From: an uncultured Eubacterium sp.
GTDB lineage: Bacteria > Bacillota > Clostridia > Lachnospirales > Lachnospiraceae
NCBI GenBank assembly: GCA_934351445.1
Contig: CAKRIZ010000001.1
Span: forward strand, 186,001 to 250,000
DNA length: 64,000 nucleotides
Reading direction: 5' to 3'
A program made the translations under genes and the position numbers. Shown here in pieces: positions 53,150 to 62,860 of the stretch. The first letter of the stretch is position 1, and each line of letters opens with the position of its first letter. The notes below the pieces were generated by a model. The model had not been told where the DNA came from. It searched no databases and worked only from the letters and a program-made list of their open reading frames with translations.

Positions 53150-56100
53150 CTACCGGAACATCACCTTCATTGCATAGAAGATGCCCAGACGGTTCGCTGC
53201 CGCCTTTTTATTCGTCATAATAACATCCGCCATCACATCAAAGAACGTGTCCGGATTAGCAGCCAGCAATCGATCCGGCACAGTCTGTTCCATCGCTTCC
53301 ACAAATCCTCTCATGTTCCGTGACTGCATCTGCAGATACACACTCTGCAGATGATCCTTCCGCTGCTCCAGTTCCGGCAGATTCTGCGCCTTTGCCTCCC
53401 GGTAACTCTGATAAGCCTCACGCAGCTGCGGTCCCAGATAAGCAGTATCACCACACAGCAGCAGGATCTTTCTCTCCATATGGTCATCAAACAACATATC
53501 CATACCGCTTCTGATGCTTGTATTGCCTGCGAGCAATTCTGCCTGACGTTTCATAAAGCTGTCATAGAATGCCGCCTCTTTTTGCTCCAGTTCTGCCTGC
53601 GAATGATCCGGTCGATCCTTCAACGCCCACAGCTCATGCAGTCTGTCCCTATAGCCTGCGATATACGCATCTGCCTCCTGTCGTTCCATCTGCTGGTACG
53701 ATTCCAGTCTAGCTTTTACAGACCGCAGATTCTCCTGAAAGTCGGCAGCCAGAGGATCCCTGCCCGCCCGTATCATAGCGTCTTTCAGCTCTTTGATCTC
53801 CGGATCATCCTGCATTCCATATTTATCCGCCATAGCATTGATCTCCATCCGGACGCGGAATGCCATATCATCGATCTGACTTTTCTTATACTGCTGGTCG
53901 GCAGGCTTATCTGCGCGCATCTGACGTATCATATCCGGTGTCGCCGCTGCGATCAGCTCATCGATCCGGCTCATATAAAAGGATTTGGGCTGCAGTGCAG
54001 CAACGCTCTTCTCTTCAAATGCTGCCCGCTCCTCCTCTGTGTTGTGTCCATACAGATCTGCCATATATTGCTCACGGCTCAGATCCATCGGCATCAGCTT
54101 CTGGAACACATCCTTTTGCAGCATACGATCCGAATCACCCACCACAGATAATAAACTCTCCAGTGCATCCACCGGGTTGTTGGGATTTATGGGTTTTGCC
54201 CGCAGAGCCAGGATCGCATCCCGCACCTCACTGATCATCGTATTGATCTCATCAATGGTCTGCTGCAGACGGATCTGGCTCTGTGAGAAATTCGCGATTG
54301 CAGGCGGCAGCTCCAGTCCCAGTTCCTGCGCTTTGAGCAATACCACAGCGATACGGGAACCCGTATCCTGCTCTGAACCCATCTCAAACACCTCTTTGAG
54401 CATCTTGCCCAGTGCCTCACGCTTTTCCTGATATTTTTCTTCAGGTGTATTCTGCAGCAGCATATGGAAGCTGTGCCGGAAATCATCCACCATACCATAT
54501 CCGGCAGCCAGCATCATCTTCACCACATGTGACTGCTGTTTTGTATCCAGCTTCGTCGCATTACCGAAATCTATGATCGTCATGCGGTCATCATCTACCA
54601 TGATATTGCCCGCATGCAGGTCTCCATGGTAAAAGCCTCTGCCAAACACTCCCTCCGTCACCCATTTATTTGCCAGCGCCACCAGATATTCCTGCCGCCT
54701 GAATAGCTGCTGATACATCTCGCAGAGCCCGGAATATGCAGCTGTATAATCTGCATTTCCCGAAAATTCCATCTGGGGTGTACCATCCCCATTGAGCATA
54801 ATCTCACCGTTTGCCTTCTTCTTATAAAAAGGTTCCATTTTCTCGCGGAAGTCCGCACGCACCAGTCCGACATACTGATCCAGTGTCGTTCCCGGTGCTT
54901 TTTCCACAACCATTGCATTCACAGTCGGCTCTACAAGCGGATTCAGCTTCATCGCCTGAACCGTCTGCGCACCCTCATTGTACAATTGGCCTGTCTCGAC
55001 ATTGCGCGCCTCGATCGTCAGATCCAGTTCTTCTTCGATACGCAGCAGCTGCCCTCTATAAGTAGCCTCCATGCCACCGATCGTCTCTGGCGGCAGATCC
55101 TGTGTGCCATCTGTCATACGCGCGCACCTGATCATGATATCTTTCTCGCGCATCATGTAATTACGCACATTCGGACGCAGCAGCTTTACAACGACACCTT
55201 TGCCTTCCGGCGGCAGGTTCGGTCCTTTCAAGGTACACAGGAATGCCTGGCCAACAGATGCTGCACCGAGCGCACGCTCTACCACGATATCCGTCACTTT
55301 TCCATTTGAGCGCTCGATCATACTGCGCAGCTGTGCTTTCACGATCTCATCCGGGATCGGCGCCAGATTCGAACGCATATCCTTCAGCGCACTTTTCAGC
55401 TCCTCCGGCATGGAATCGAGCGGCATACCCTGCATCATTTTCTGCAGGAGCGGGCCGGCACCCTTTAAGATTCCGCCGAGATAATTACCCATAATCTTTT
55501 TCTGGCGTGTTTCCTGCTCCTGCTCGGACATCCCATCTGCTGCCTCCACCGGTCCCGCATTCCGCAATGCACTCGCCAGCATCGCACGCTGATCCATGCG
55601 CGTCACGCCGCCAAAATAATTCTGAAAGACATTCTTTGTAAACAATCCCTGTCCGCGGTCGCCGTTTGCAGCCTCGCGCAGCATACGGTTCAATTGCTCC
55701 CTGGAGTCCTTCTGCCATCTTGCCAGCTCTTCCGGTGTATCACCGTATTTTTCCCTGCGCACATCATGTTCCGGCTGCTCACCGTCTGCATGCTCTGATT
55801 TGAACACCACAGACACCGACTCTGTGATCATCTGCTGGATGCTGGCCATACTCGTCTCCACCATCTCATTGATCTGTTCATCCATCTGCGCTAAATGTTC
55901 CATCGCATCCGGCTGGCTTAACAGCGGGCCGATGAACACCTGGAATCCCATCTTTGCTATGGCCTCATACGGACCGTGCGCCATCTCCCTGAACTTTTCC
56001 AACTGCGGCATCGCCAGGATCTGTTGTACCAGGACACGCACAGACGCTTTCATGCCGCCTGCCTCTTCACCATCCCCACCGGGAAATGGCAGTTTGTCTA

Positions 56101-59041
56101 CCATCTCATTTAAAAGCTGGGGATCACGTAAGATGGCATACAATGCCTGCGGATGATTGAGTATCACCCGCCGCATCCGCTCAGCAGACTGTGTGTGGCG
56201 GATCTGTGCGATTTTTTCCTCATCCTGGGATGTTTCTGCTTCCCGCAGCTTCTCCACCGTCGCACGCTCGTTCTCATCCAGTTCCCAGGTCTGTGTGGAA
56301 AAGACCAGGTCTGAGAGCATATTTTTCACCTTGAGCTGTCGTTCTTCCCACTGCGGTCCATCTGCGGTATCTGCCTTTGGTTTTTGCTTTGCAAGCTGTA
56401 CATGCGATTCCTCTGCGCGGATCTGCTCACCTTTTTTGAGCAGCGCAAGCGCTTCTTCTCCATTGATCAGCGCCTTGTTTTCAAGTGTACATACATCCCT
56501 GATGACTGCTTCGCCCTGAATCTCACCGGATAGAAGCTGTAATGCATAATTCTTCAGCATTCTGACTGGCACATTGTTAAAAAAAGCTGCCGGCTGGCCG
56601 GTTCTGCTCTGCAACAGCTTCAGGCACAGACTGCGCCCACGCACCATGGTTCCACCACTCACATCCGCTGACTCACGGGTATCCACTGACTGCAGGATCG
56701 CTTCGATCTCGGATACCCCGTACTTGGACTCATTTTCCACCATCTCCGTCTCCAGGCGGTCTGCCATCATCCGCGCAGAAAACGGCAGCAGGATCGTACC
56801 ATGCCCCTCTATCATCGACAAGGTACCCGTCTCATCCTGCAGCAGCTGTATATCTGCACCCGCGAGCTGTATGCGCTGCATCTGTGGCACACCCGCCTGA
56901 AATTGACGCAGTACCTTCCGAAGCTCCCGGATCTCACCGGCAGTTTGATCATTACTCTTTTTCACCAGATCCGAAGCCTTCTTCTCCAGCATAAAGATCT
57001 GCAGCACCTTCTGTCCCTGGCTGCTCAGGTGTTCCTGCTGCTGCTTTGCGTTGGATACGGTCTGATCCATATCAGCATGCCCATTTACGCGCTGCGCCAG
57101 TGTCCTGTTATGCTGCAGAGGACGCACCTGTCTTGAAATCCGCTCCGATGCCTCTGTAAAAGAAAAATGCAGCTCACGCACACGTTGTTTTGCCGTCTTC
57201 AGCCCCTCTGCAAAACGGGTGCCTGCCAGTTTTCCTGCTGCATATTCCATATCAGCCAGACGCGGATCTGAGCTGTTGTCATCCCTCTCCTGCAGCACCT
57301 GCTGTATCTGTGCTGCGATCTGGTTCATATTCAGGCGCTCCATCTCATCCAGACCTTCATACAACGCCTTCTCCTGCAGCCGCGAGAGTGTCTGCAGCTG
57401 CGTGCACAGAGTGCCCAGCGCATCACATCCGCGCTGCATCTGTTTTTTCTCATCTGCTGTCCAGCTTCCACTGTCCAGCCAGAGGCGCTGCGCAGCCTCC
57501 TCCAGTCCCTGTGCACCTCCCACTGCCAGATCACCGACATTGGAATCTGCAAAATCATTGCCCAGCTGCACCTGATCACTGATGACAAACGCCATGCCGG
57601 TCATGTATGCGCGCTGTTCCTGCCCCGCGATTTCACGCAATTCAGGTGTCTCTGCCGTTATTTTTGATATTTCATAAGACAACAGCTGGTAAATGAGTGT
57701 ATTGCTGTCTGACACCATCTGCACATTCACATCCTGTCCCTGATTCATACGGCACATCGCATCATACACCGTGTTCATGGATTGAAACAGGTTATCACGC
57801 AGCAGCGGCAGGTTGCCTTTGACTAAGACATCCATCTGGTGTGTGGACAGTTTCGGCATCCGTACACCATTCTCCTGTGCCATCCGGAACAGGTCTGAGA
57901 GCGTCTGTTTCATCTGCTGTTCCACCTGTTTTGGCGTATAGGTGACATCCCACTCGCCGAGCTGTCCACCGATCAGCTGATTGACCTTTTGGGCAAACAC
58001 ACGCCTGCTCTCCGGCGCACCCTCACCGGCTTTGAGCGTCTGAGCCAGTCTGGATGCACGCAGATTGACCTCGGTGATCACCTCATATAATTCCTTTCTC
58101 GACAGCGGTTTCGACACGCGGCTCTCAGCATTTAGTCCAAGTACCTCCTGTAAATGCATGACAAACTCCGGTGTTGCCTGCTCTCCCAGCTTCTCCGCAG
58201 CCCGGACCAGAAGCTGCTCACGCACCAGAAAATGATCCTCAGATGCCGTACCGGATGATACCGACAGGGCATGGTTATTGATCATCCGAAGCCCCTTACC
58301 GGCAAACTCGATCTGTCCGCGGTTATGTGTACCCAGCATTGACGCAAAATCCGCATAAGTGAGCGCCGTGATACCAACCGGCTGCGCGACAGCGTCCGTG
58401 TGGGCAGTCTGCCTGCCCTGATAATCCTGTGCAGCTACTAAAAGATCGCTCTGACGCTGTACATGCTCCGGCAGCTCCCCCTGCTCGATCATCTGTTTTG
58501 CCAGACGCATCTGCCCAGACTCTGTACGGAGCTGCTGCAAAGTCTCCTGTACCATCAGCTTGCGTTCCTTTCCGCTCCGAAACGTCGGTTTTTTATGTTC
58601 ACAATAGTTCTGGCAGGCAGCAATCGCTGACTGGTATGCGCCCTCCAATTCAATGACAATATCCGCAGCATCCTGCGCAGTCCATTCCCGCGCGAGCATT
58701 TCCTCCAGCTTTTCCACGTTCTGCTTCACCAACGACATTTCCGGACTGTCAGTCGAAAACTGGTTCTGGTTCAGCAGCAGGTGTGAGATCGTTCTCCCCT
58801 GAATCGCACGCAGGCGGTACTGCTCCTTGTCTGTCAGCTTCCACTCACCGGACTTCATCAGCGCCTGGTCTATCACCGCACGGTTTGCCTGCATCTGCCC
58901 CACATCCTGAAACATCGACCGCTCCCTGCCCAGCTGTTCATCCTGCTGCAGGATATGATGAATCTGTTCCGGCCTCATTTTCTGTAAATTTTCACGTTCT
59001 ACACCCATTTGATACCCCCATCTGATCATAAGATAATCCAT
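53150..59041 (-). CDS. Giant protein with internal ABC1/UbiB atypical-kinase domain
   Basis: A 1963-residue soluble protein without signal peptide. Residues about 1-1190 are mostly helical and Gln/Met/Glu-rich with no recognised domain. Residues about 1195-1560 match ABC1/ADCK/UbiB kinases: KMMQGM in place of KxGQ, the Ala-rich loop ALGAASVGQAF, VVVKLLRPNV, the ExD-type EEELDLTIEARN, YHGDLHAGNIMVDD and IIDFGNATKLD. Catalytic Lys, Asp and DFG are all present, so ATP binding is likely. The tail (about 1600-1963) is helical again. Canonical UbiB proteins are about 500 residues and membrane-linked. It has its own sigma-A promoter (59099-59127) and lies directly upstream of the CIS operon, making it a candidate effector or assembly factor. 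Confidence 0.8.
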   Translation of the reverse strand: MDYLMIRWGYQMGVERENLQKMRPEQIHHILQQDEQLGRERSMFQDVGQMQANRAVIDQALMKSGEWKLTDKEQYRLRAIQGRTISHLLLNQNQFSTDSPEMSLVKQNVEKLEEMLAREWTAQDAADIVIELEGAYQSAIAACQNYCEHKKPTFRSGKERKLMVQETLQQLRTESGQMRLAKQMIEQGELPEHVQRQSDLLVAAQDYQGRQTAHTDAVAQPVGITALTYADFASMLGTHNRGQIEFAGKGLRMINNHALSVSSGTASEDHFLVREQLLVRAAEKLGEQATPEFVMHLQEVLGLNAESRVSKPLSRKELYEVITEVNLRASRLAQTLKAGEGAPESRRVFAQKVNQLIGGQLGEWDVTYTPKQVEQQMKQTLSDLFRMAQENGVRMPKLSTHQMDVLVKGNLPLLRDNLFQSMNTVYDAMCRMNQGQDVNVQMVSDSNTLIYQLLSYEISKITAETPELREIAGQEQRAYMTGMAFVISDQVQLGNDFADSNVGDLAVGGAQGLEEAAQRLWLDSGSWTADEKKQMQRGCDALGTLCTQLQTLSRLQEKALYEGLDEMERLNMNQIAAQIQQVLQERDDNSSDPRLADMEYAAGKLAGTRFAEGLKTAKQRVRELHFSFTEASERISRQVRPLQHNRTLAQRVNGHADMDQTVSNAKQQQEHLSSQGQKVLQIFMLEKKASDLVKKSNDQTAGEIRELRKVLRQFQAGVPQMQRIQLAGADIQLLQDETGTLSMIEGHGTILLPFSARMMADRLETEMVENESKYGVSEIEAILQSVDTRESADVSGGTMVRGRSLCLKLLQSRTGQPAAFFNNVPVRMLKNYALQLLSGEIQGEAVIRDVCTLENKALINGEEALALLKKGEQIRAEESHVQLAKQKPKADTADGPQWEERQLKVKNMLSDLVFSTQTWELDENERATVEKLREAETSQDEEKIAQIRHTQSAERMRRVILNHPQALYAILRDPQLLNEMVDKLPFPGGDGEEAGGMKASVRVLVQQILAMPQLEKFREMAHGPYEAIAKMGFQVFIGPLLSQPDAMEHLAQMDEQINEMVETSMASIQQMITESVSVVFKSEHADGEQPEHDVRREKYGDTPEELARWQKDSREQLNRMLREAANGDRGQGLFTKNVFQNYFGGVTRMDQRAMLASALRNAGPVEAADGMSEQEQETRQKKIMGNYLGGILKGAGPLLQKMMQGMPLDSMPEELKSALKDMRSNLAPIPDEIVKAQLRSMIERSNGKVTDIVVERALGAASVGQAFLCTLKGPNLPPEGKGVVVKLLRPNVRNYMMREKDIMIRCARMTDGTQDLPPETIGGMEATYRGQLLRIEEELDLTIEARNVETGQLYNEGAQTVQAMKLNPLVEPTVNAMVVEKAPGTTLDQYVGLVRADFREKMEPFYKKKANGEIMLNGDGTPQMEFSGNADYTAAYSGLCEMYQQLFRRQEYLVALANKWVTEGVFGRGFYHGDLHAGNIMVDDDRMTIIDFGNATKLDTKQQSHVVKMMLAAGYGMVDDFRHSFHMLLQNTPEEKYQEKREALGKMLKEVFEMGSEQDTGSRIAVVLLKAQELGLELPPAIANFSQSQIRLQQTIDEINTMISEVRDAILALRAKPINPNNPVDALESLLSVVGDSDRMLQKDVFQKLMPMDLSREQYMADLYGHNTEEERAAFEEKSVAALQPKSFYMSRIDELIAAATPDMIRQMRADKPADQQYKKSQIDDMAFRVRMEINAMADKYGMQDDPEIKELKDAMIRAGRDPLAADFQENLRSVKARLESYQQMERQEADAYIAGYRDRLHELWALKDRPDHSQAELEQKEAAFYDSFMKRQAELLAGNTSIRSGMDMLFDDHMERKILLLCGDTAYLGPQLREAYQSYREAKAQNLPELEQRKDHLQSVYLQMQSRNMRGFVEAMEQTVPDRLLAANPDTFFDVMADVIMTNKKAAANRLGIFYAMKVMFR

Positions 59042-59098
59042 GATACACCTAATTTACATGATGTACGGTTTATATTTCGATACTCTCTGTATCATATT

Positions 59099-59127
59099 AT
59101 TTTATTTGATCTGGAATTTCCTGTCAA
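59099..59127 (-). promoter_or_regulatory. Consensus sigma-A promoter of the giant kinase-like gene
   Basis: TTGACA (59127-59122), exactly 17 bp, TAAAAT (59104-59099) on the minus strand, 58 bp before ATG 59041. It has no TTGTCT repeats, so its control differs from the CIS operon. The ribosome binding site before ATG 59041 is weak (AGGTG). Confidence 0.8.
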
Positions 59128-59162
59128 CTATTAAAGTTTGCTGTAAACCTGCACAAAAACGA

Positions 59163-59187
59163 ACAAAAGAGCCGCATATGCGGCTCT
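59163..59187 (-). terminator. Terminator after the FliD-like gene
   Basis: AGAGCCGC (59187-59180) pairs with GCGGCTCT (59175-59168), 4-nt loop, followed by TTTTG on the minus strand. It lies just after the stop at 59195 and isolates the downstream giant-gene promoter. Confidence 0.85.
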
Positions 59188-59194
59188 TCATTTT

Positions 59195-59902
59195 TTATGC
59201 CTGTGAATCATACAATCCCTTGATGTATTCATATTCGCTGTAACTGCCACTGTTGCTGTAAGCAGTGCTGTAGATCTGTAAAGTATTGACCGTCGTTGCC
59301 GTGCGCTCTGCGATCGCATCCACCTTTTTGTTTAATTCCGTTACAAACAATGCATCCGGTCCGAAAATACCAGACAACGTATCCATACCGGCATCTGCCA
59401 GTGTCGCTGCATCCAGTGACAATGTGCCATCCTCCTGTCTGGTCACACCTGCCTTTGCAAGTTCTGCCTCATGATCTGCCATGAACTGATTCAGATCACT
59501 GAGGAAGTTCTTATTCGTCTTTCCACCAGTCTGTGCCAGATTTGCAACCAGCGTATGATAGCTGCTCACAAACGAAGAAACCTGACTCTTTGCCTCTGCC
59601 TGATAAGCAGCTTTTTCCGCATCATCTGTCGCATTTTTTTCTTTTACATACAAGCTCTTCTTCTGATCCGTCAGCGTTTTCAGCAATGCGTTTGTCTGAT
59701 CTGCCGCCTTTAAGGTCTTTTGATAGCTTGCTGTGCTTTTTGATTTTCCGGACAAGGCTGTCAGTGCCTTATTATTGGCCGCCATGTTGGATGACAGCAG
59801 ACTCTCAATCGAACCGCTGTCCTGATCCGTTTTTTGATCCGTTGACGTATACTCATACAACGCACTTGCTAAGCCCGCACTGTTAATTCCGCTCACCTTC
59901 AT
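59195..59902 (-). CDS. FliD-C-like helical protein, function unknown
   Basis: 235 residues from ATG 59902, chosen because AAGGAGG lies 9 nt upstream; earlier in-frame ATGs lack one. The protein is helical, with no signal peptide. The stretch RQEDGTLSLDAATLADAGMDTLSGIFG followed by FVTELNKKVDAIAERTATTV resembles the C-terminal domain of flagellar cap protein FliD (DGTLSLDxxKLxxAL...FG). No other flagellar gene is present in the window. It may be a free-standing secreted filament-associated protein or an unrelated helical protein. A hairpin terminator follows. Confidence 0.6.
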   Translation of the reverse strand: MKVSGINSAGLASALYEYTSTDQKTDQDSGSIESLLSSNMAANNKALTALSGKSKSTASYQKTLKAADQTNALLKTLTDQKKSLYVKEKNATDDAEKAAYQAEAKSQVSSFVSSYHTLVANLAQTGGKTNKNFLSDLNQFMADHEAELAKAGVTRQEDGTLSLDAATLADAGMDTLSGIFGPDALFVTELNKKVDAIAERTATTVNTLQIYSTAYSNSGSYSEYEYIKGLYDSQA

Positions 59903-60005
59903 AAATATATGCCTCCTTCGTGCCATAGGTATCATTCTATGTCCTTATCATTCTAAAAACTGTACCTATGATACATATCGGCAATTATGATGAAAGCATA
60001 ATAGC

Positions 60006-61532
60006 TTACTGCCTTGTTTTTCCCGGTTTCGGATTCACCGCCGTAGGATCTTCTTTTAAGAGTTCCTTATAAGCATCCTCACTGATATATGAATATGCGT
60101 TGGAAATACGCGCATTTTCTGCTGTCAGATAGACTTTTTCCCGATAATATGTCACAACCGGCGTACCGATTTCCAGTACATCGTACAATTTTTTAGCGAT
60201 TTCAGGTGGTACATTGATACAGCCATGCGACCCGGATGTCAGATAGATCTGGTCTCCGAACTTACTGCGCCAGGAAGCATCATGAATGCCGACATTGTAT
60301 GCATAGGGCATAAAATAGTTGACCGGTGAAGAATAGCCTTCACCTACCAGTGTCGCATTCCGCTGCTTGTATACGATCTTGAACACACCATCCGGCGAGC
60401 CATTATTCCTGCTCAGATTACCGGATACAATATCCGTATCGATCACAAGTTCCCCGTTCTTATAATACCACAGATGCTGGTTCGTATAATCGATCTCCAC
60501 ATAAGTAGAACCGATATCATTTGCACCGTGTTTTTTTGCAGTCTGCTGGTAAACAGGCTCACGTTCGATATGTCCGCCTGCCGCCAGATCTTCATAGATC
60601 TGTTCTTTCTCCTTTTCCTTATCGATCACCCAGCCATAATCTCCGCCGCCGACCTGAAGCGTATCTCCGAGCGAGGTCTTGAATTCACGCCTGTCTCCGT
60701 AAGTGTTATAGGCAGATGCCATCATCTGGACAAAATTCGTCACTTTTTCATCATCGACACTCACCTGATAATCATCATCTACATCCAGCCAGGACTGTAT
60801 CACTTCATTCGTCAGTTCATAGGGTTCCTGCTTGCCAAACGTGTATGTTATGCTCGAACCATAATATTTTTCGATTGTGTCCATACACGTATTGAGCGCC
60901 GCATCATCACTGTACACGGTCGGATTTTCATAGTATGCTTCCAGATCCAGTTCTGTCTCACCATCCCTGACAGCCTGTGTGACCGCAGGCAGTACCTGAT
61001 CGAACACAAGCGTTGTTCCCATAACTTCCGGAACGAGCTGATACCCATCATCCACCCAGTCAATTTTCGCATTCTCCGGCGCGGTCATCTGATCCTCCTG
61101 CATACACGGGAGATTTCTCAGTTCCTGCTCTAATAACGTTTCATCAAATGTCGTATCCAGACGGATATCCTGCTTTTTTTGCGTTTTCCGCTGTTTGATC
61201 CAGTCTATTGCATCCTGTTGTGCCAGAATCTGCTCGATTTCACCGTTCGGTACATACGCATAGCCGATGGACGGCCCGGTAATATTGTATTTCTGATCCT
61301 CCCTGCAATCAATTGTCAGCAGATAATCAGCCACAAAACGTGCCACTTTATCATTTGCTTCCTCTGCCGTCAGCTCCGACACATCTACACCGCTCATGAC
61401 TGTTCCTGGGAAAAAATGAGTCCGGTAATGTCTGACCCTGGCATAGAAAAAACAGCCAAAACCGATCAGTATCAATAATGTCGCCGCCGCTATCGCTGTA
61501 AGTACTCTATGTTTTCTCATAAATCCTGCCAT
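60006..61532 (-). CDS. L,D-transpeptidase (YkuD) with PG-binding-4 domain
   Basis: 508 residues, with CAGGTGG before ATG 61532. One N-terminal TM helix (about 12-31) precedes a VanW/PG_binding_4-like region (about 40-330; FFPGTVMSGVDVSELTAEEAND, PEVMGTTLVFDQVLPAVTQAV) and a C-terminal YkuD catalytic domain (about 345-480). The active site is the typical SGSHGCINVPPEIAKKLYDV, with Cys nucleophile, plus GIHDASW. It makes 3-3 peptidoglycan cross-links or attaches proteins to the wall. Domain order matches the common Firmicute family. It lies downstream of a LacI regulator, apparently unrelated functionally. Confidence 0.93.
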   Translation of the reverse strand: MAGFMRKHRVLTAIAAATLLILIGFGCFFYARVRHYRTHFFPGTVMSGVDVSELTAEEANDKVARFVADYLLTIDCREDQKYNITGPSIGYAYVPNGEIEQILAQQDAIDWIKQRKTQKKQDIRLDTTFDETLLEQELRNLPCMQEDQMTAPENAKIDWVDDGYQLVPEVMGTTLVFDQVLPAVTQAVRDGETELDLEAYYENPTVYSDDAALNTCMDTIEKYYGSSITYTFGKQEPYELTNEVIQSWLDVDDDYQVSVDDEKVTNFVQMMASAYNTYGDRREFKTSLGDTLQVGGGDYGWVIDKEKEKEQIYEDLAAGGHIEREPVYQQTAKKHGANDIGSTYVEIDYTNQHLWYYKNGELVIDTDIVSGNLSRNNGSPDGVFKIVYKQRNATLVGEGYSSPVNYFMPYAYNVGIHDASWRSKFGDQIYLTSGSHGCINVPPEIAKKLYDVLEIGTPVVTYYREKVYLTAENARISNAYSYISEDAYKELLKEDPTAVNPKPGKTRQ

Positions 61533-61550
61533 TTTACCACCTGCATTTCC

Positions 61551-62582
61551 TTATATTTTCTGGGTCGATTCCCCCGGTCGGAGTTCCGCCTTAAATATCT
61601 GCTGGTTGTTTTTCACCGGATGCTCTTCAATCAGATCCAGTAACATTTTGATCGATGCACGTGCCATCTCCTCCTTTGGCTGACAGATCGTTGTCAGTGA
61701 AGGATGATAGTACATTGCCATCTCTATTCCATCAAACCCGACAACGGAATAATCCTCCGGCACACGCTTTCCGGCTTCTAAAAGTGCCTTACAGGCACCG
61801 ATTGCCGTTGTATCAGACATTGTAAATAGTGCCGTAAACTCCCTGCCTGTCTCTAGCAGTTCCTTGGTCACTGCATATCCGTTTGCCGGAGTAAAGGCTT
61901 CAATATCGTCCTTCATGTACAGCACAAGACCCGGATCGACCTCTATGCCGTGCTTTTTCAATGCCCGTACATATCCGGTGTATCGGGTACGGCCGATACC
62001 ACGGTCAGAATAGGTCGGGCGGATAATCGCGATCTTTCTGTGCCCGAGGCTGCACAGGTAATCCACGATCCGGTAACTCTCCTCATCATCATCGATAGAG
62101 ACGTAGTTTACCTCCGGAGTCAGCATAGATCTATCCGGCGCAAACGTACAGAGCACATAGGGGATTCCCAACGCCCGGAACTCCTTTGCCTCCCGGTCCA
62201 CGCGTCCCCCGAGAAATATAATCCCTTTGAGGCGTTTCTCCTTGGCCAGTTCCCGGGCAACAGCCAGCTCATCTTCCTCCTGCTGCACACGCTGCAGCAT
62301 AAAGGTGTAATCCTGATAGCCCAGTTCCTGCTCAAATATTTTAAACATTGCAAGGAAAAATGGGTTGTCAATTCCTTTGATCAGTATCGCAATCGTATTC
62401 GATTCGGTGCGTTTCAGATTGCGTGCACTGTTATTCGGTATATAGTGATTCTCCTCAATCACTTTCATAATCTTCTCTTTTGTCTCCGGATTGATATCCG
62501 GGTGATTATTAATCGCGCGGGATACCGTGCTTACACCGACACCACATATGCGCGCCACATCCTTAATTGTAAATCCAGCCAT
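61551..62582 (-). CDS. LacI-family transcriptional regulator (maltose/sugar type)
   Basis: 343 residues from ATG 62582, where GGAG lies 6 nt upstream; a GTG four codons earlier is less likely. N-terminal HTH TIKDVARICGVGVSTVSRAINN, hinge PNNSARNLKRTESNTIAI, and a normal sugar-sensor domain (IAILIKGIDNPFFLAMFKIFE, ALFTMSDTTAIGACKALLEAG, VVGFDGIEMAMYYHPSLTTI). It lies downstream of malQ in the same direction, separated by 278 bp with a terminator, so it probably controls nearby alpha-glucan genes; that link is by position only. Confidence 0.9.
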   Translation of the reverse strand: MAGFTIKDVARICGVGVSTVSRAINNHPDINPETKEKIMKVIEENHYIPNNSARNLKRTESNTIAILIKGIDNPFFLAMFKIFEQELGYQDYTFMLQRVQQEEDELAVARELAKEKRLKGIIFLGGRVDREAKEFRALGIPYVLCTFAPDRSMLTPEVNYVSIDDDEESYRIVDYLCSLGHRKIAIIRPTYSDRGIGRTRYTGYVRALKKHGIEVDPGLVLYMKDDIEAFTPANGYAVTKELLETGREFTALFTMSDTTAIGACKALLEAGKRVPEDYSVVGFDGIEMAMYYHPSLTTICQPKEEMARASIKMLLDLIEEHPVKNNQQIFKAELRPGESTQKI

Positions 62583-62674
62583 TTTTTGCTCCACAATCTG
62601 TCTGCCATATACAACTACTACTCATCGTCTCATTGCTACGCAGCTTTTTACATATCAAAATATAACACATCAAT

Positions 62675-62702
62675 GAAAAAAGGGCAACCTCCATAGCTGC
62701 CC
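62675..62702 (-). terminator. Terminator between malQ and LacI gene
   Basis: On the minus strand GGGCA (62702-62698) pairs with TGCCC (62686-62682) and is followed by TTTTTT (62681-62676). The stem is short but the T-tract is strong. Confidence 0.65.
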
Positions 62703-62720
62703 CAGTTTCATGTTACTGTC

Positions 62721-62854
62721 GTTACTGTTCACTCGTACCTCGTTCCAGTAACGGATTTTGCCGATGCTTCGCATTCCAGATCGGCAAAATCTGCTACCAC
62801 CACTGTATCATACGGCATTTTCAGTTCAGAAAATGCCTGCCTGTGAACAGTAAC
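62721..62854. repeat. Nested inverted-repeat element after malQ
   Basis: Outer 12-bp arms GTTACTGTTCAC (62721-62732) and GTGAACAGTAAC (62843-62854) enclose two perfect hairpins: GATTTTGCCGAT/ATCGGCAAAATC (62754-62765, 62780-62791) and GGCATTTTC/GAAAATGCC (62814-62822, 62829-62837). The three-way junction can form on either strand. It has no coding potential and resembles a small palindromic intergenic repeat element. Confidence 0.75.
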
Positions 62855-62860
62855 TTACTT

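Noticed and set aside
59975..59982. GCCGATAT resembling a sigma-28 (flagellar) -10 upstream of the FliD-like gene
   Set aside because: No TAAA-like -35 at the required 15-bp distance, so it is probably chance.
60474..61133. 219-codon plus-strand frame opposite the L,D-transpeptidase
   Set aside because: The sense gene has clear catalytic motifs; the antisense frame has no domain and atypical composition.
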